Shown here one piece after another: positions 34,858 through 44,900 of a stretch of 64,000 nt of DNA. Both the position numbers and the translations under genes were made by a program. The first letter of the stretch is position 1; each line of letters starts with the position of its first letter. The notes under the pieces were generated by a model. That model searched no databases. It worked only from the letters and a program-made list of their open reading frames with translations, and had not been told where the DNA came from. The DNA comes from Vibrio cortegadensis (lineage in GTDB: Bacteria; Pseudomonadota; Gammaproteobacteria; Enterobacterales; Vibrionaceae). The stretch covers positions 930,001 to 994,000 of the forward strand of contig NZ_AP025472.1 in assembly GCF_024347395.1 (NCBI RefSeq). Reading direction: 5' to 3'.

Positions 34858-35934
34858 ATGCGTCAGTTTACGAGTAAACAAGATTTCTGTGATTGGTTGA
34901 ATCAGTATCAGCATCCACTGCTGATTGAAAATTGGGCAAGTAGCGCGGGTATTGTCTCGGTGAAAGCGACAGGTACGTTTGATATCGCGATTCCATTTGC
35001 CTCCAAAGTGCTTCAGCAGTCTTTATCGACATGGATTGCAACAGAACAAGAACAGAAGAATGTGGCACCTTTTGAATATACGGTTTCTTGCGTAGTTAAG
35101 TCATTAGAGACAGAAGTGCCTCAAAGTATAAAAGGGGTCAAAAATATTATTGCTGTTTCTTCTGCCAAAGGCGGGGTAGGGAAATCGACCACTGCGGTCA
35201 ACCTTGCACTATCACTGGCAACCAGTGGCGCAAAAATTGGTTTACTGGATGCGGATATCTATGGACCCTCTGTCCCAATGATGATCGGCAAGGTAGATGC
35301 AAAGCCAAGTGTTCGTGATAACAAATGGATGCAGCCGATAGAAGCATTTGGCATTTATACTCACTCAATTGGCTACTTGGTTGATAAAAATGAGGCGGCA
35401 ATCTGGCGTGGACCAATGGCATCGAAAGCATTAGCTCAATTGCTAAATGAGACAGAGTGGCCAGAGCTCGATTACTTGGTGATCGATATGCCACCGGGTA
35501 CAGGAGATATTCAACTCACTTTATCTCAACAAATTCCAGTGACAGGTGCTGTGATCGTTACAACACCACAAGACTTAGCATTAGCCGATGCACAAAAAGG
35601 TGTGGCGATGTTTGATAAGGTGCATGTACCTGTTGTCGGTGTCGTCGAAAATATGAGCTATCATATCTGTAGTCAGTGTGGTGCAAAAGAACATATATTC
35701 GGACAAGGTGGGGCGGCGCAGATGGCCTCGGAATTTGGGTTGTCAGTATTAGCTCAGATACCACTGCATATTGATGTAAGAAATGACATCGACATGGGGA
35801 AACCGACGGTGGTATCAAGACCTGATAGCGAACATGCGCAGCAATATCAGCTACTGGCTGATCGAGTTGCATGCAGCCTGTTTTGGCAGGGAAAAGTTAA
35901 GCCTGATGCAATTAATGTTATGACGATTAGCTAA
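34858..35934 (+). CDS. apbC: Iron-sulfur cluster carrier ApbC/Mrp
   Basis: This is a 358-residue P-loop NTPase of the Mrp/NBP35 family that carries [4Fe-4S] clusters to apoproteins. The deviant Walker A is SSAKGGVGKSTTAVNL; VIDMPPGTGDIQLTL and the cluster-binding CSQCG are present. The N-terminal domain is a reduced MIP18-like region. Start: ATG at 34858 has AAGGAG at 5 nt; an in-frame ATG at 34837 also has GAGG and would add 7 residues, so the exact start is open. It is divergent from metG. Confidence 0.93.
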   Translation: MRQFTSKQDFCDWLNQYQHPLLIENWASSAGIVSVKATGTFDIAIPFASKVLQQSLSTWIATEQEQKNVAPFEYTVSCVVKSLETEVPQSIKGVKNIIAVSSAKGGVGKSTTAVNLALSLATSGAKIGLLDADIYGPSVPMMIGKVDAKPSVRDNKWMQPIEAFGIYTHSIGYLVDKNEAAIWRGPMASKALAQLLNETEWPELDYLVIDMPPGTGDIQLTLSQQIPVTGAVIVTTPQDLALADAQKGVAMFDKVHVPVVGVVENMSYHICSQCGAKEHIFGQGGAAQMASEFGLSVLAQIPLHIDVRNDIDMGKPTVVSRPDSEHAQQYQLLADRVACSLFWQGKVKPDAINVMTIS

Positions 35935-36100
35935 TAATGTGATCGCATCACTAATTTAGGATTTTATATGGTCTTTAATTGTACAAATACAATAAATACT
36001 CTGACTTAGGTCTCATCCTGACTAGTATCTGTTGACTGAAGTCCCTATAATTAGGCGGTTTATCTATTCCTATCACCATACAGTATTGGGTGCACAAATA

Positions 36101-36742
36101 ATGTCTGATAATAATCAATGCGTCATCGTAGGTATCGCGGGCGCTTCTGCTTCTGGAAAAAGTCTGATCGCGAGCACCATTTATAATGAGCTACGTGAAA
36201 AAGTAGGCGACCATCAAATTGGTGTTATCACGGAAGATTGCTACTACAATGATCAAAGCCATTTGAGCATGGAAGAGCGAGTGAAAACTAACTATGATCA
36301 TCCGAGTGCACTTGATCATGACCTACTATGTGAGCATTTAGAGCAGCTTATCAAAGGCGAAGCTGTAGATGTGCCAGATTACAGCTACACTGAGCATACA
36401 CGTACTGAAAATTCAGTGACGTTGACGCCAAAGAAAGTGATCATTCTTGAAGGTATCTTATTACTGACTGATCCACGTCTACGTAGCCTAATGCATGCGA
36501 CTATTTTTATGGACACACCTTTAGATATCTGTTTACTACGCCGTGTTAAGCGTGATGTAGAAGAGCGTGGTCGTACAATGGACTCTGTTCTTAAACAATA
36601 TCAAGAAACAGTACGCCCAATGTTCATGCAGTTTATTGAGCCGTCTAAGCAACATGCGGATATTATTGTGCCTCGTGGTGGTAAGAACCGTATCGCAATC
36701 GACGTATTGAAAGCTCACATCGCTAAGTTGCTGAAAAGCTAA
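36101..36742 (+). CDS. udk: Uridine kinase
   Basis: This 213-residue kinase phosphorylates uridine and cytidine in pyrimidine salvage. The start at 36101 (MSDNNQCVIVGIAG) gives the exact length of the E. coli enzyme. Walker A is GIAGASASGKSLIAS, with Ser where the family often has Thr. TEDCYYNDQSHLSMEERVKTNYDHP and the lid DVEERGRTMDSVLKQY are conserved. Order metG-apbC-udk is common in this group. A strong terminator lies 167 bp downstream. Confidence 0.96.
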   Translation: MSDNNQCVIVGIAGASASGKSLIASTIYNELREKVGDHQIGVITEDCYYNDQSHLSMEERVKTNYDHPSALDHDLLCEHLEQLIKGEAVDVPDYSYTEHTRTENSVTLTPKKVIILEGILLLTDPRLRSLMHATIFMDTPLDICLLRRVKRDVEERGRTMDSVLKQYQETVRPMFMQFIEPSKQHADIIVPRGGKNRIAIDVLKAHIAKLLKS

Positions 36743-36908
36743 GTCATTAAAGCGAAGTCGCTATCAGTCATTTGCATAGAGTCAAATAACTATAGTGATC
36801 TTACCGACGTTATCATTACTTCAATTTGTTAGGTTGACAGAAAATTGTCTTAAACCTGAACGAGTTGAGTAAAATGAAAGCTGAATGTAAGTTGCATTTT
36901 TTATATAA

Positions 36909-36939
36909 TAAGTGGCACTTTATGTGCCACTTTATTTTT
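36909..36939 (+). terminator. Intrinsic terminator between udk and the AsmA-family gene
   Basis: AAGTGGCAC and GTGCCACTT form a perfect 9-bp stem around TTTAT, followed by TATTTTT. Confidence 0.88.
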
Positions 36940-36963
36940 GGATATTAATCAAGGAAAACGCTT

Positions 36964-39069
36964 ATGAAAAAGTTACTGTTGTTCATTAGTGTGCCGATTT
37001 TCGTCATTGTTCTTGCAGTGGCCGCACTGGTGTTATTCGTCAATCCAAATCAATTCAAGCCACTTATTACTGAACAAGCACAAAAACAGACCGGACTGGA
37101 ACTTAATATTTCCGGAGATATCGGCTGGACGTTTTTCCCTACCATTGGTTTTGAAATGGGGAAAACAGAGCTAAAGAATCCACAAGGGTTCAGCAACGAT
37201 ACTTTTTTCAAAGTAGACCGCGTTGGTATTGAAATAGATGTGACGCCACTGTTTAGCCAACACCTGAAGATCGGCAATATTTATCTAGATGGCGCTGAAG
37301 TTCATCTGGAAACGCTAAGTGATGGTAAATCTAACCTTGATGCGCTTACTCAAACTTCTTCAACCGCCCCTTCTGAAACCGTAGCAAATGAGAATCCGGC
37401 TCAAAGCGATGAGCAACCAACAGCCTCATCTAGCAGTGCATGGTCTATCGATTTAGCTGGCATTACAGTCACTAACGCGCTTCTTGAAATTCAAGATCAT
37501 AAAGCCAAAACGTACACAAAACTCTATGATGTCGGCTTTAGCATGTCTGAGTTTAAAGCAGAACAGTGGACATTGATTCTTTTTGAAGCGAAAGGTAAAA
37601 ATAATCAGCAAAATTTTACAGCCAAAGGAGAAGCTGAGCTTAAGCTTTCTAAAGGCTATAAGGAATATGCGGTTAGAGACATTGCATTTGATGCCACATT
37701 TGATGATGGCGTGAATATGATTAAAGACGCAAGAATCACGTTAGATCGATTTGAATTTGATCAGCCAAACTCGTTAGGTTATAGCGTTAAAGGTAACGCT
37801 GCGGATCTTGCACTTGATGTGAAAGGTGACGCAGTATTTTCTATTGATAGTGCAGTCTCTCTTCTTGCGGTTGAGTCACTCACACTAGATTCATCTTTTG
37901 TTGGAGATAGCTTGCCGCAGTCGCCAATGAAAATACAGATGAATTCAGACTTTAGCTTTGACATTAACAAAGGTTATTTGGACTTCGTTCTAGAAAAACT
38001 GACCCTAAATAAAATCCAGTTAGATGGTAAAGCGAATATTACGCTTGCTGATATTCCTAAAGTACGTTTTGCACTTCATAGTCCAAATATCGATTTAGAT
38101 GAGTTTTTGGGGCTAGGGCAAGCAACGGACAGTAACAATAAGACGGACTCGGCAGGTAACGAACCATCCCCAGCGAAAGCAGGGCCTGAAGTTGAACCCG
38201 ATCTGAGTGCTTTAAAAGGACTTGATGTTAAAGGCAAGATTACAATCGACAAATTTAAAGCGAACAATGCTCGAATGCAGAGTGTGAATACTGCGTTTTC
38301 TATTAATCGTGGTGTGGTTGATCTCCAATCATTTAGCTCAAACCTTTATCAAGGTTCAATTAAAGCAAGTGCCCGATTAGATGCTCGTAAAGTGCCAGCG
38401 ACTTATAGTGCCAAAAAACAAATCATCGGCGTTAAAGTTCAGCCATTGCTTAAAGATGTGGCGAACAATGATAAGTTGGAAGGAAGCGGTAACATCAACG
38501 TTGATGTAAAAGGTAAAGGCTTAACGCCAACAGGCATAAAGAAAAATATTAGCGGGACGATCAAAATTAACTTTGAAGATGGCGCGGTAAATGGGATCAA
38601 TGTAGCTCAATTGATTCGTACTAACTATGCCAAAATCAAAGGTGAAGAAGTTAAAGAGGGTAGCGAAGCTCAAAAGACTGACTTTAGTGCGATGACCGCG
38701 ACGTTGACATTGAACAATGGTGAAGTCTCAACAAACAATCTAAACATGCAATCGCCACTGCTTCGGATCCACGGTGAAGGTAAAGCCAATTATATTAGCG
38801 AGACGGCTGACTTTCTAGTGAGAACATCGATTGTTGGTTCACTTGAAGGGCAAGGTGGTCAAAATATTGATGATCTTAAAGACGTAACGATCCCTGTTAA
38901 AATTACGGGAAAATGGGCAGACCCTAAGTTCAAACTTGTTTTTGATGATGTTTTAAAACAAAAAGCGAAGAAAGAGGTTGATCGTGGTGTTGAAAAACTC
39001 ACCGATAAAATTAAAGACGAAAAGACCAAAGAAGCCGTCAATGGATTGTTGAAAGGTCTGTTTAATTAA
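36964..39069 (+). CDS. asmA: AsmA-family inner-membrane-anchored protein
   Basis: This 701-residue protein has one N-terminal membrane anchor (LLLFISVPIFVIVLAVAALVLF) and a long periplasmic region. The N-terminal AsmA domain (FVNPNQFKPLITEQAQKQTGLELNISGDIGW-like, with ISGDIGWTFFPTIGFEMG) and the C-terminal GTIKINFEDGAVNGINVAQLIR match E. coli AsmA. A Ser/Pro/Glu linker sits near residues 125-155. The family forms beta-groove bridges implicated in phospholipid transport to the outer membrane. SD AAGGAAAACGCTT precedes the ATG. A terminator follows. Confidence 0.88.
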   Translation: MKKLLLFISVPIFVIVLAVAALVLFVNPNQFKPLITEQAQKQTGLELNISGDIGWTFFPTIGFEMGKTELKNPQGFSNDTFFKVDRVGIEIDVTPLFSQHLKIGNIYLDGAEVHLETLSDGKSNLDALTQTSSTAPSETVANENPAQSDEQPTASSSSAWSIDLAGITVTNALLEIQDHKAKTYTKLYDVGFSMSEFKAEQWTLILFEAKGKNNQQNFTAKGEAELKLSKGYKEYAVRDIAFDATFDDGVNMIKDARITLDRFEFDQPNSLGYSVKGNAADLALDVKGDAVFSIDSAVSLLAVESLTLDSSFVGDSLPQSPMKIQMNSDFSFDINKGYLDFVLEKLTLNKIQLDGKANITLADIPKVRFALHSPNIDLDEFLGLGQATDSNNKTDSAGNEPSPAKAGPEVEPDLSALKGLDVKGKITIDKFKANNARMQSVNTAFSINRGVVDLQSFSSNLYQGSIKASARLDARKVPATYSAKKQIIGVKVQPLLKDVANNDKLEGSGNINVDVKGKGLTPTGIKKNISGTIKINFEDGAVNGINVAQLIRTNYAKIKGEEVKEGSEAQKTDFSAMTATLTLNNGEVSTNNLNMQSPLLRIHGEGKANYISETADFLVRTSIVGSLEGQGGQNIDDLKDVTIPVKITGKWADPKFKLVFDDVLKQKAKKEVDRGVEKLTDKIKDEKTKEAVNGLLKGLFN

Positions 39070-39100
39070 GTCTGCTATTCAGATTCAACTTTAATAGATA

Positions 39101-39127
39101 AACGTCCCTGGATAGGGACGTTTTTTT
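39101..39127 (+). terminator. Intrinsic terminator of the AsmA-family gene
   Basis: AACGTCCCT and AGGGACGTT form a perfect stem around GGAT, followed by a T run. Confidence 0.93.
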
Positions 39128-39185
39128 GATCGCTAAATATTCGATGGCTAAGCACTAACAAGATAAGCACTCAAAGGTAATCGAT

Positions 39186-39791
39186 TTACCAATCGACGCC
39201 TTTCAGGGCTTTAATACCTGATTCAAAAGCATGCTTTACATTTCTGACTTCAGATACGGTATCCGCAAGCTCAATGAGGCTACGGTGTGCCGCTCTGCCA
39301 GTGATAACAACAGATTGCATCTTAGGACGCTGCGTCAGTGCTTCAATGACTTCGTCGAGGTCGATGTAGCCGTAAGTGACCATATATGTCAGCTCATCCA
39401 GTAGCACCACATCAATAGAATCATCTTGCAGCATGCGTTTGCACTTTTTCCACACTAACTGTGCGGCATCGGTATCCGATTGCTTGTCTTGAGTCTCCCA
39501 AGTAAAGCCTGTTGCCATCACTTGAAATTCAACCCCAAGCTTTTCAAGTAAATTTCTTTCGCCATTATCCCAAGTTCCCTTGATGAATTGAGCAACAGAA
39601 CAATTTAAGCCATGACCAACCGCTCTTGCGACGGTTCCAAACCCGGAGGTTGATTTTCCTTTGCCGTTGCCAGTGATCACAAGCAGTAGCCCTTTCTCTT
39701 CTTGCGCTGCCGCCACTCTTTCATCAACCTGATCTTTTACTTTCTGTTGGCGCGCTTTGTGTCGAGCTTCTTTATTGTCATCAATTGGCAT
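39186..39791 (-). CDS. cobO: Cob(I)yrinic acid a,c-diamide adenosyltransferase
   Basis: This 201-residue CobA/CobO/BtuR-type enzyme attaches the 5'-deoxyadenosyl group to cobalt of corrinoids. Walker A is ITGNGKGKSTSGFGTVARA; VAQFIKGTWDNGE, DVVLLDELTYMVTYGY and VVITGRAAHRSLIELADTVSEVRN-like motifs follow. No other cobalamin gene is nearby, so salvage rather than de novo synthesis is the likely use. It lies downstream of the SulP gene on the same strand, beyond a terminator. Confidence 0.95.
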   Translation of the reverse strand: MPIDDNKEARHKARQQKVKDQVDERVAAAQEEKGLLLVITGNGKGKSTSGFGTVARAVGHGLNCSVAQFIKGTWDNGERNLLEKLGVEFQVMATGFTWETQDKQSDTDAAQLVWKKCKRMLQDDSIDVVLLDELTYMVTYGYIDLDEVIEALTQRPKMQSVVITGRAAHRSLIELADTVSEVRNVKHAFESGIKALKGVDW

Positions 39792-39978
39792 AGGTATTCC
39801 TTTTCAGCCTAGTTTTTCAGAATAGTTTCCTTGCATGATAACGCAATGTTGGAGAGCTAAAAACCTTCAAAATTTGGGTGAATAGGCGCTAAGTTTCCTC
39901 TGTTGGTCAATAGGGACATATACAAAGAAATAATACAGGCAGATGTCGAGGTCTAAGAAGGTGGGGGCGGCAAGCCAT

Positions 39979-40026
39979 GAGGCATAAAAATGATGAGATA
40001 TAAAAACAAAGAGGTATAAAAAAGGC
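39979..40026. repeat. 16-bp degenerate tandem repeat, three copies, between cobO and sulP
   Basis: GAGGCATAAAAATGAT, GAGATATAAAAACAAA and GAGGTATAAAAAAGGC share the core GAG-NN-ATAAAAA-like pattern. The last copy runs into the SulP terminator. Confidence 0.6.
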
Positions 40027-40049
40027 CAATGCAAATCGCATCGGCCTTT
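40015..40049 (-). terminator. Intrinsic terminator of the SulP gene
   Basis: On the minus strand AAAGGCCGATGC pairs with GCATTGGCCTTT (one mismatch) and is followed by TTTT. It lies about 20 bp after the SulP stop. Confidence 0.88.
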
Positions 40050-40066
40050 GATAGGTATAATCTAGA

Positions 40067-41626
40067 TTAGCCAGCAAGTAAGTCGGTTGCAACTTTATAG
40101 CTAGGGTCTTCTTTTACATTGATTTCAACAAGGCTGCCTGCTTTATGAAGAAGAGCGCGGCAATCTTGGCTCAGGTGACGTAAATGTAGAGTCTTTCCTA
40201 ACGCCGTGTAACGCTCTGCAATGGTTTCAATTGCTTCAATTGCTGAGTGATCAGTCACACGAGAATTTGCAAAATCAACGATAACGTCTGCAGGGTCATT
40301 TTGTGCGTCAAAAAGTTCTAAGAAGTTTGCCGCAGAGCCAAAGAATACAGGGCCGTGAATTTGGTAAACTTTTGAACCTTCTTCGTTTAGTGAACTGCTT
40401 GCGTAGATATGTTTCGCATGTTGCCAAGCAAACATAAGCGCTGAAGCGACAACACCTACTGCTACTGCAACGGCTAAGTCAGTCATTACTGTTACAACGG
40501 TAACCAAAACGATGACAAAGAAATCTTGTTTAGGTACGCGACGTGCAAGTTTAAATGTTGCCCATTCAAATGTACCAATTACAACCATAAACATTACACC
40601 AACTAATGCAGCTAGAGGAATCATCTCGATTAGGGCAGAAGCGAATAGGATGAAAATCAGCAGAGCAACAGCAGCCACAATACCTGATAAACGGCCACGG
40701 CCGCCTGAGTTAATGTTGATCATCGATTGACCAATCATTGCACAACCACCCATCGCACCAAAAACAGAACATGTCATGTTTGCGATACCTTGACCAACAC
40801 ATTCACGGTTACTTTGACCGCGAGTATTGGTCATTTCGTCTAGTACTGTCAGTGTTAGCAGTGATTCAATTAAGCCGATAGCTGCAAGAATAACCGCGTA
40901 TGGCAAAATGATCTGTAGCGTTTCTAGAGTAAATGGTACAGAAGGGATTGAGAATGTTGGTAGTGAACCAGCAAGCGTTGCTGCTTCATCGCCCGACATG
41001 GTGCGTAGGAAATCCACAACAGTACGTGTTTCTAGATCTAGGCCAACGACAAGCGCCGTTACCGTGACAATCGCCACTAGAGAAGACGGGACAGCAGTCG
41101 TTAGCTTAGGAAGGAAATGGATAATACCCATCGTTAGAGCAACTAAACCAAGCATGATCGTCATTTGACCACTAGGAAGCCAAGTTAACGCTCCAGACAT
41201 ATCAGGCGCTTTAAATTGTCCTAGTTGTGCTAAGAAGATAACGATAGCAAGCCCGTTAACAAAACCGATCATTACTGGGTGCGGAACAATTCGGATAAAT
41301 TTGCCAAGCTTAAATATGCCCGCTGCGATTTGCAGGATACCTGCAAGTAATACGGCTGCAAATAAATACTGAACACCATGTGTTGCGACAAGGCTGACCA
41401 TTACAACAGCCATTGCGCCTGTTGCGCCAGAAATCATGCCTGGACGACCACCAAAGACTGAGGTAATTAAACCAACAATGAAGGCTGCGTATAGACCAAC
41501 CATTGGGTCAACACCGGCAACAAATGCAAATGCTACGGCTTCAGGAACAAGAGCTAATGCTACTGTTAAACCTGATAACACATCGTTTTTTACAGAGTGT
41601 TTCGAAAATTGGGGGAATTCAAACAT
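40067..41626 (-). CDS. SulP-family anion transporter with STAS domain
   Basis: This 519-residue inner-membrane transporter has about 12-14 hydrophobic segments (residues 15-400; GLTVALALVPEAVAFAFVAGVDPMVGLYAAF is the SulP signature). The C-terminal STAS domain (about 415-500) contains GPVFFGSAANFLELF and DFANSRVTDHSAIEAI. The family moves sulfate, bicarbonate or dicarboxylates, usually with Na+ or H+. It is too short and too isolated to tell the substrate; no carbonic anhydrase gene is adjacent, as would suggest BicA. Expression is monocistronic, with its own terminator. Confidence 0.9.
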   Translation of the reverse strand: MFEFPQFSKHSVKNDVLSGLTVALALVPEAVAFAFVAGVDPMVGLYAAFIVGLITSVFGGRPGMISGATGAMAVVMVSLVATHGVQYLFAAVLLAGILQIAAGIFKLGKFIRIVPHPVMIGFVNGLAIVIFLAQLGQFKAPDMSGALTWLPSGQMTIMLGLVALTMGIIHFLPKLTTAVPSSLVAIVTVTALVVGLDLETRTVVDFLRTMSGDEAATLAGSLPTFSIPSVPFTLETLQIILPYAVILAAIGLIESLLTLTVLDEMTNTRGQSNRECVGQGIANMTCSVFGAMGGCAMIGQSMININSGGRGRLSGIVAAVALLIFILFASALIEMIPLAALVGVMFMVVIGTFEWATFKLARRVPKQDFFVIVLVTVVTVMTDLAVAVAVGVVASALMFAWQHAKHIYASSSLNEEGSKVYQIHGPVFFGSAANFLELFDAQNDPADVIVDFANSRVTDHSAIEAIETIAERYTALGKTLHLRHLSQDCRALLHKAGSLVEINVKEDPSYKVATDLLAG

Positions 41627-41837
41627 GGGGGCTCAGTATGCTAAAGATGGATTTTACCCGACACTAATTTCTATACGCGTACTAAACAGTGGTGGAAAAG
41701 AGCTGCATAAGAATCTGGTGTCGAGAACTTAAGTCGGCGCATGCTACCTAAAAGTGTGACTAAGTTCAAGAATGAACCGCATATTGGCTAAAAATCGTCA
41801 CAAATACATGATCTTCATCATGTCTCTATTTTAGACC

Positions 41838-41870
41838 AAAAAAAACGAGCCGCACATAATGCGACTCGTT
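41838..41870 (-). terminator. Intrinsic terminator of rne
   Basis: On the minus strand AACGAGTCGCA pairs with TGCGGCTCGTT (one mismatch), followed by a run of seven T. Confidence 0.9.
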
Positions 41871-41908
41871 TGTTTCAGATATAGTGCTTTAGACTATATG
41901 AGGCTAGG

Positions 41909-44900
41909 TTAGTAACCTTGTGGCTTGGTCATTCCTGCAGATGCGCTGCTACGAGCGACTTGGCTACCAGCCCCTTTCGGTTGGTAACGCTCTGCTTTAA
42001 ATGGTGCAGCTACGACTTCAATCTCTTTTAAAGTTTGAGGGCCTGGTGCACTTGCCATTGCTGAACCCGCCTGAGATTTAACACCCTTAACGGCTGCTTT
42101 AACCACTGGCTTAGATACAGCTGGTTGCTCTTCAAGAACTACAGCTGGCTTTTCTTCAACAGTAGGTACTTCAGTGATAGGAGCTTCAACCTTAGTTTCG
42201 ACAGTCTGAGTTTCGACAGTCTTAGTCTCTTCAGTATTCGCCTCAACAACCGCTATTGGAGCTTGTTCAACCGTTGCTTCTTCTGCAACGCTTGTCTCTT
42301 CAATAGCAGGAGTCTCAACAACAGGAGTCGTTTCAACTACGGGTTCAACTACAGCTTCTACTTCAACTGTTTCAGCTTTTGTTTCTGCAACAGAAGCCGC
42401 TACAACTGCTTCAACCGTCTCTTCACGCTTGATGATCACTTTACCCATTGCTGTTTCAGGGAAAGCGTAGCCACCTAATGGAGCATTTTGTTCAACAGTC
42501 TCGGTATTAACCACTTCTTGTTCAACTTTAGGTGCAGCATGGTGATGAGGCTTAGGTACGTACATCGGCATTACCTTACCCATTGCCATCTCAGGAGAGG
42601 CAACACCACCTGGACGAAGGCGGAATGGATTTGGTTTGCGATCACGACCACGACGACGACGTTGACCACTTGCTCTTAAGTGACGAGGAGAGCGGCGGTT
42701 ACGACGTTGTTTCGGTTCTTCTTTTTGAACTGTATCGTTAGTCGCTTCAACTTCTACTTTTTCAACAGCTTGTTTCTGTTGTTGAACTTCCGCTTGAACT
42801 TGAGTTTCTGCTTCAACTTCTGGTTTTTTACCATTAACGCGAATCTGCTTATTCAATTTACGACGTTGACGGCGCTCTTTGATTTTTGCAGTTTTCTCAA
42901 CAGGTTTAGCATCTCGTTTTGCGTTAGTGTCAGCAGACGGTGCCGCGTTTGCTTCAGCAGCAAGTTGTTGGCCCTGTTCAGCTAGCTTAGATGGCGCTTT
43001 AACTTCCGTTTTCGGCTTGTTACGGCGATCTTGGCGTGGCTTGCGGTTTTGTTGTTGACGAGGCTGTTGCTCATTCGCTTTGTTGCCTTGTTCTTCAGTT
43101 TGCTCTTCGCGTGCAGGTTTACGGCGACGTTTGTTATCGCGGTTACCATTGTCACGAGAGTTACGACGACGTTGATCATTACGATCGCGACGTTGACGAT
43201 TGTTCTCTTGTTTTGGCTCTTGCTTAACTTCTTCTTTCACTTCTTCTGAAGGGCTAGATAAGAAATTAGTCAATGCTTTAAAGAAACGACTGAATAAACC
43301 AGGCTGAGAATCTGTTTTTACTTCAACTTTAGCAGGTTTAGCTGCAGGTGTTGGAGCGGGTGCTGGTGTTGGCGCTGATTGTGCTGGCGCGGCAAACCCT
43401 TTTAATACAGGTTCTTCAATTTTCTTCGGTTTGATGTCAACTTCAACAGGCTCTTTGCTTTCCGCTTCTTTCAAAGCATCCAGTTTTTGAGGCAGTAGGT
43501 AAGATAACAGATCGAACTCTTCACCTTCTCTCACTCGAATTACTTCGAAATGAGGTGTTTCCATATCAGAGTTCGGAACAACCGTGATCTTCACACCTTG
43601 ATTCTTCTCGATGTGATTTACTGAGCGACGTTTTTCGTTCAGAAGATAAGAAGCGATTGGAACCGGCACAACAGCAAGTACTTGTGCTGTGTTGTCCTTC
43701 AGAGCTTCTTCTTCGATAAGACGTAGAACAGATAGTGCTAGAGATTCGTTATCACGCACAACACCAGTACCCGTACAACGAGGACAAATGTGGTGACTTG
43801 CTTCCGCTAGTGATGGGCTCAAACGTTGACGAGACATCTCTAGAAGACCAAAGCGTGAAATGCGACCAATCTGAACACGAGCGCGATCTAAACGAACAGC
43901 ATCACGTAGACGGCTTTCAACTTCACGTTGGTGACGAACTGGCGTCATATCGATAAAGTCGATAACAACTAGACCACCTAGGTCACGTAGACGTAATTGA
44001 CGAGCAATTTCATCGGCCGCTTCTAGGTTAGTGTTAAGCGCAGTCTCTTCAATATCGCTGCCTTTTGTTGCGCGTGCGGAGTTGATATCGATAGAAGTCA
44101 GTGCTTCAGTTGGGTCGATTACGATAGAGCCACCAGATGGAAGGCGAACTTCACGTTGGAAGGCAGATTCGATCTGGCTTTCAATCTGGTAGTGGCTAAA
44201 CAGTGGCACCTCACCATCGTATTTCTTAACACGATTCATGAAATCAGGACGAATCAACTGAATATGAGCTTGAGCACGTTCAAAAATAGTATTGCTATCA
44301 ATTAAGATTTCGCCAATGTCGCGACGTAGGTAGTCACGAATTGCACGAACGATTACATTACTTTCTTGGTGAATCAAAAACGGAGCTTGGTTAGTCTCAG
44401 AGGCTTGTTTAATTGCACCCCAGTGGTTCAGCAGTACATTTAAGTCCCACTCAAGCTCTTCTGCACTTTTACCAACACCAGCTGTACGGACAATAAGCCC
44501 CATACCTTGAGGTAGCTCAAGAGTGCTTAATGCTGCTTTAAGTTGCGTGCGTTCATCACCTTCGATACGGCGAGAAATACCACCAGCACGAGGGTTATTT
44601 GGCATAAGAACTAAGTAACTACCCGCAAGAGAAACAAAAGTTGTTAAAGCAGCGCCTTTGCTGCCACGTTCTTCTTTTTCTACTTGTACAATTACTTCTT
44701 GGCCTTCTTTTAGCACTTCTTTAATGCTTGGACGGCCTTGGTAGGTATAACCATCAGGGAAGTATTCGCGGGCAATTTCTTTAAGAGGTAGGAAACCGTG
44801 TCTTTCTGCACCATAGTCGACGAATGCCGCTTCTAGGCTTGGTTCAATACGGGTAATACGTCCTTTGTAGATATTCGCTTTTTTTGATTCGTGGCCTGGG

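Noticed and set aside
35939..35955. TGTGATCGCATCACT after apbC as a CRP site
   Set aside because: The spacing between half-sites is 5 rather than 6, it lies downstream of the gene, and the next start is 145 bp away.
36874..36950. Short frame upstream of the AsmA-family gene
   Set aside because: It runs through the udk terminator stem and lacks an SD.
40512..41168. Plus-strand frames opposite the SulP gene
   Set aside because: They are shadows of the transporter gene; composition follows the complementary strand codon pattern.
42125..43249. Several plus-strand frames rich in Phe, Leu and Arg opposite the rne C-terminal half
   Set aside because: They are antisense shadows of the low-complexity Glu/Val/Arg-rich RNase E scaffold; no SD or independent features.
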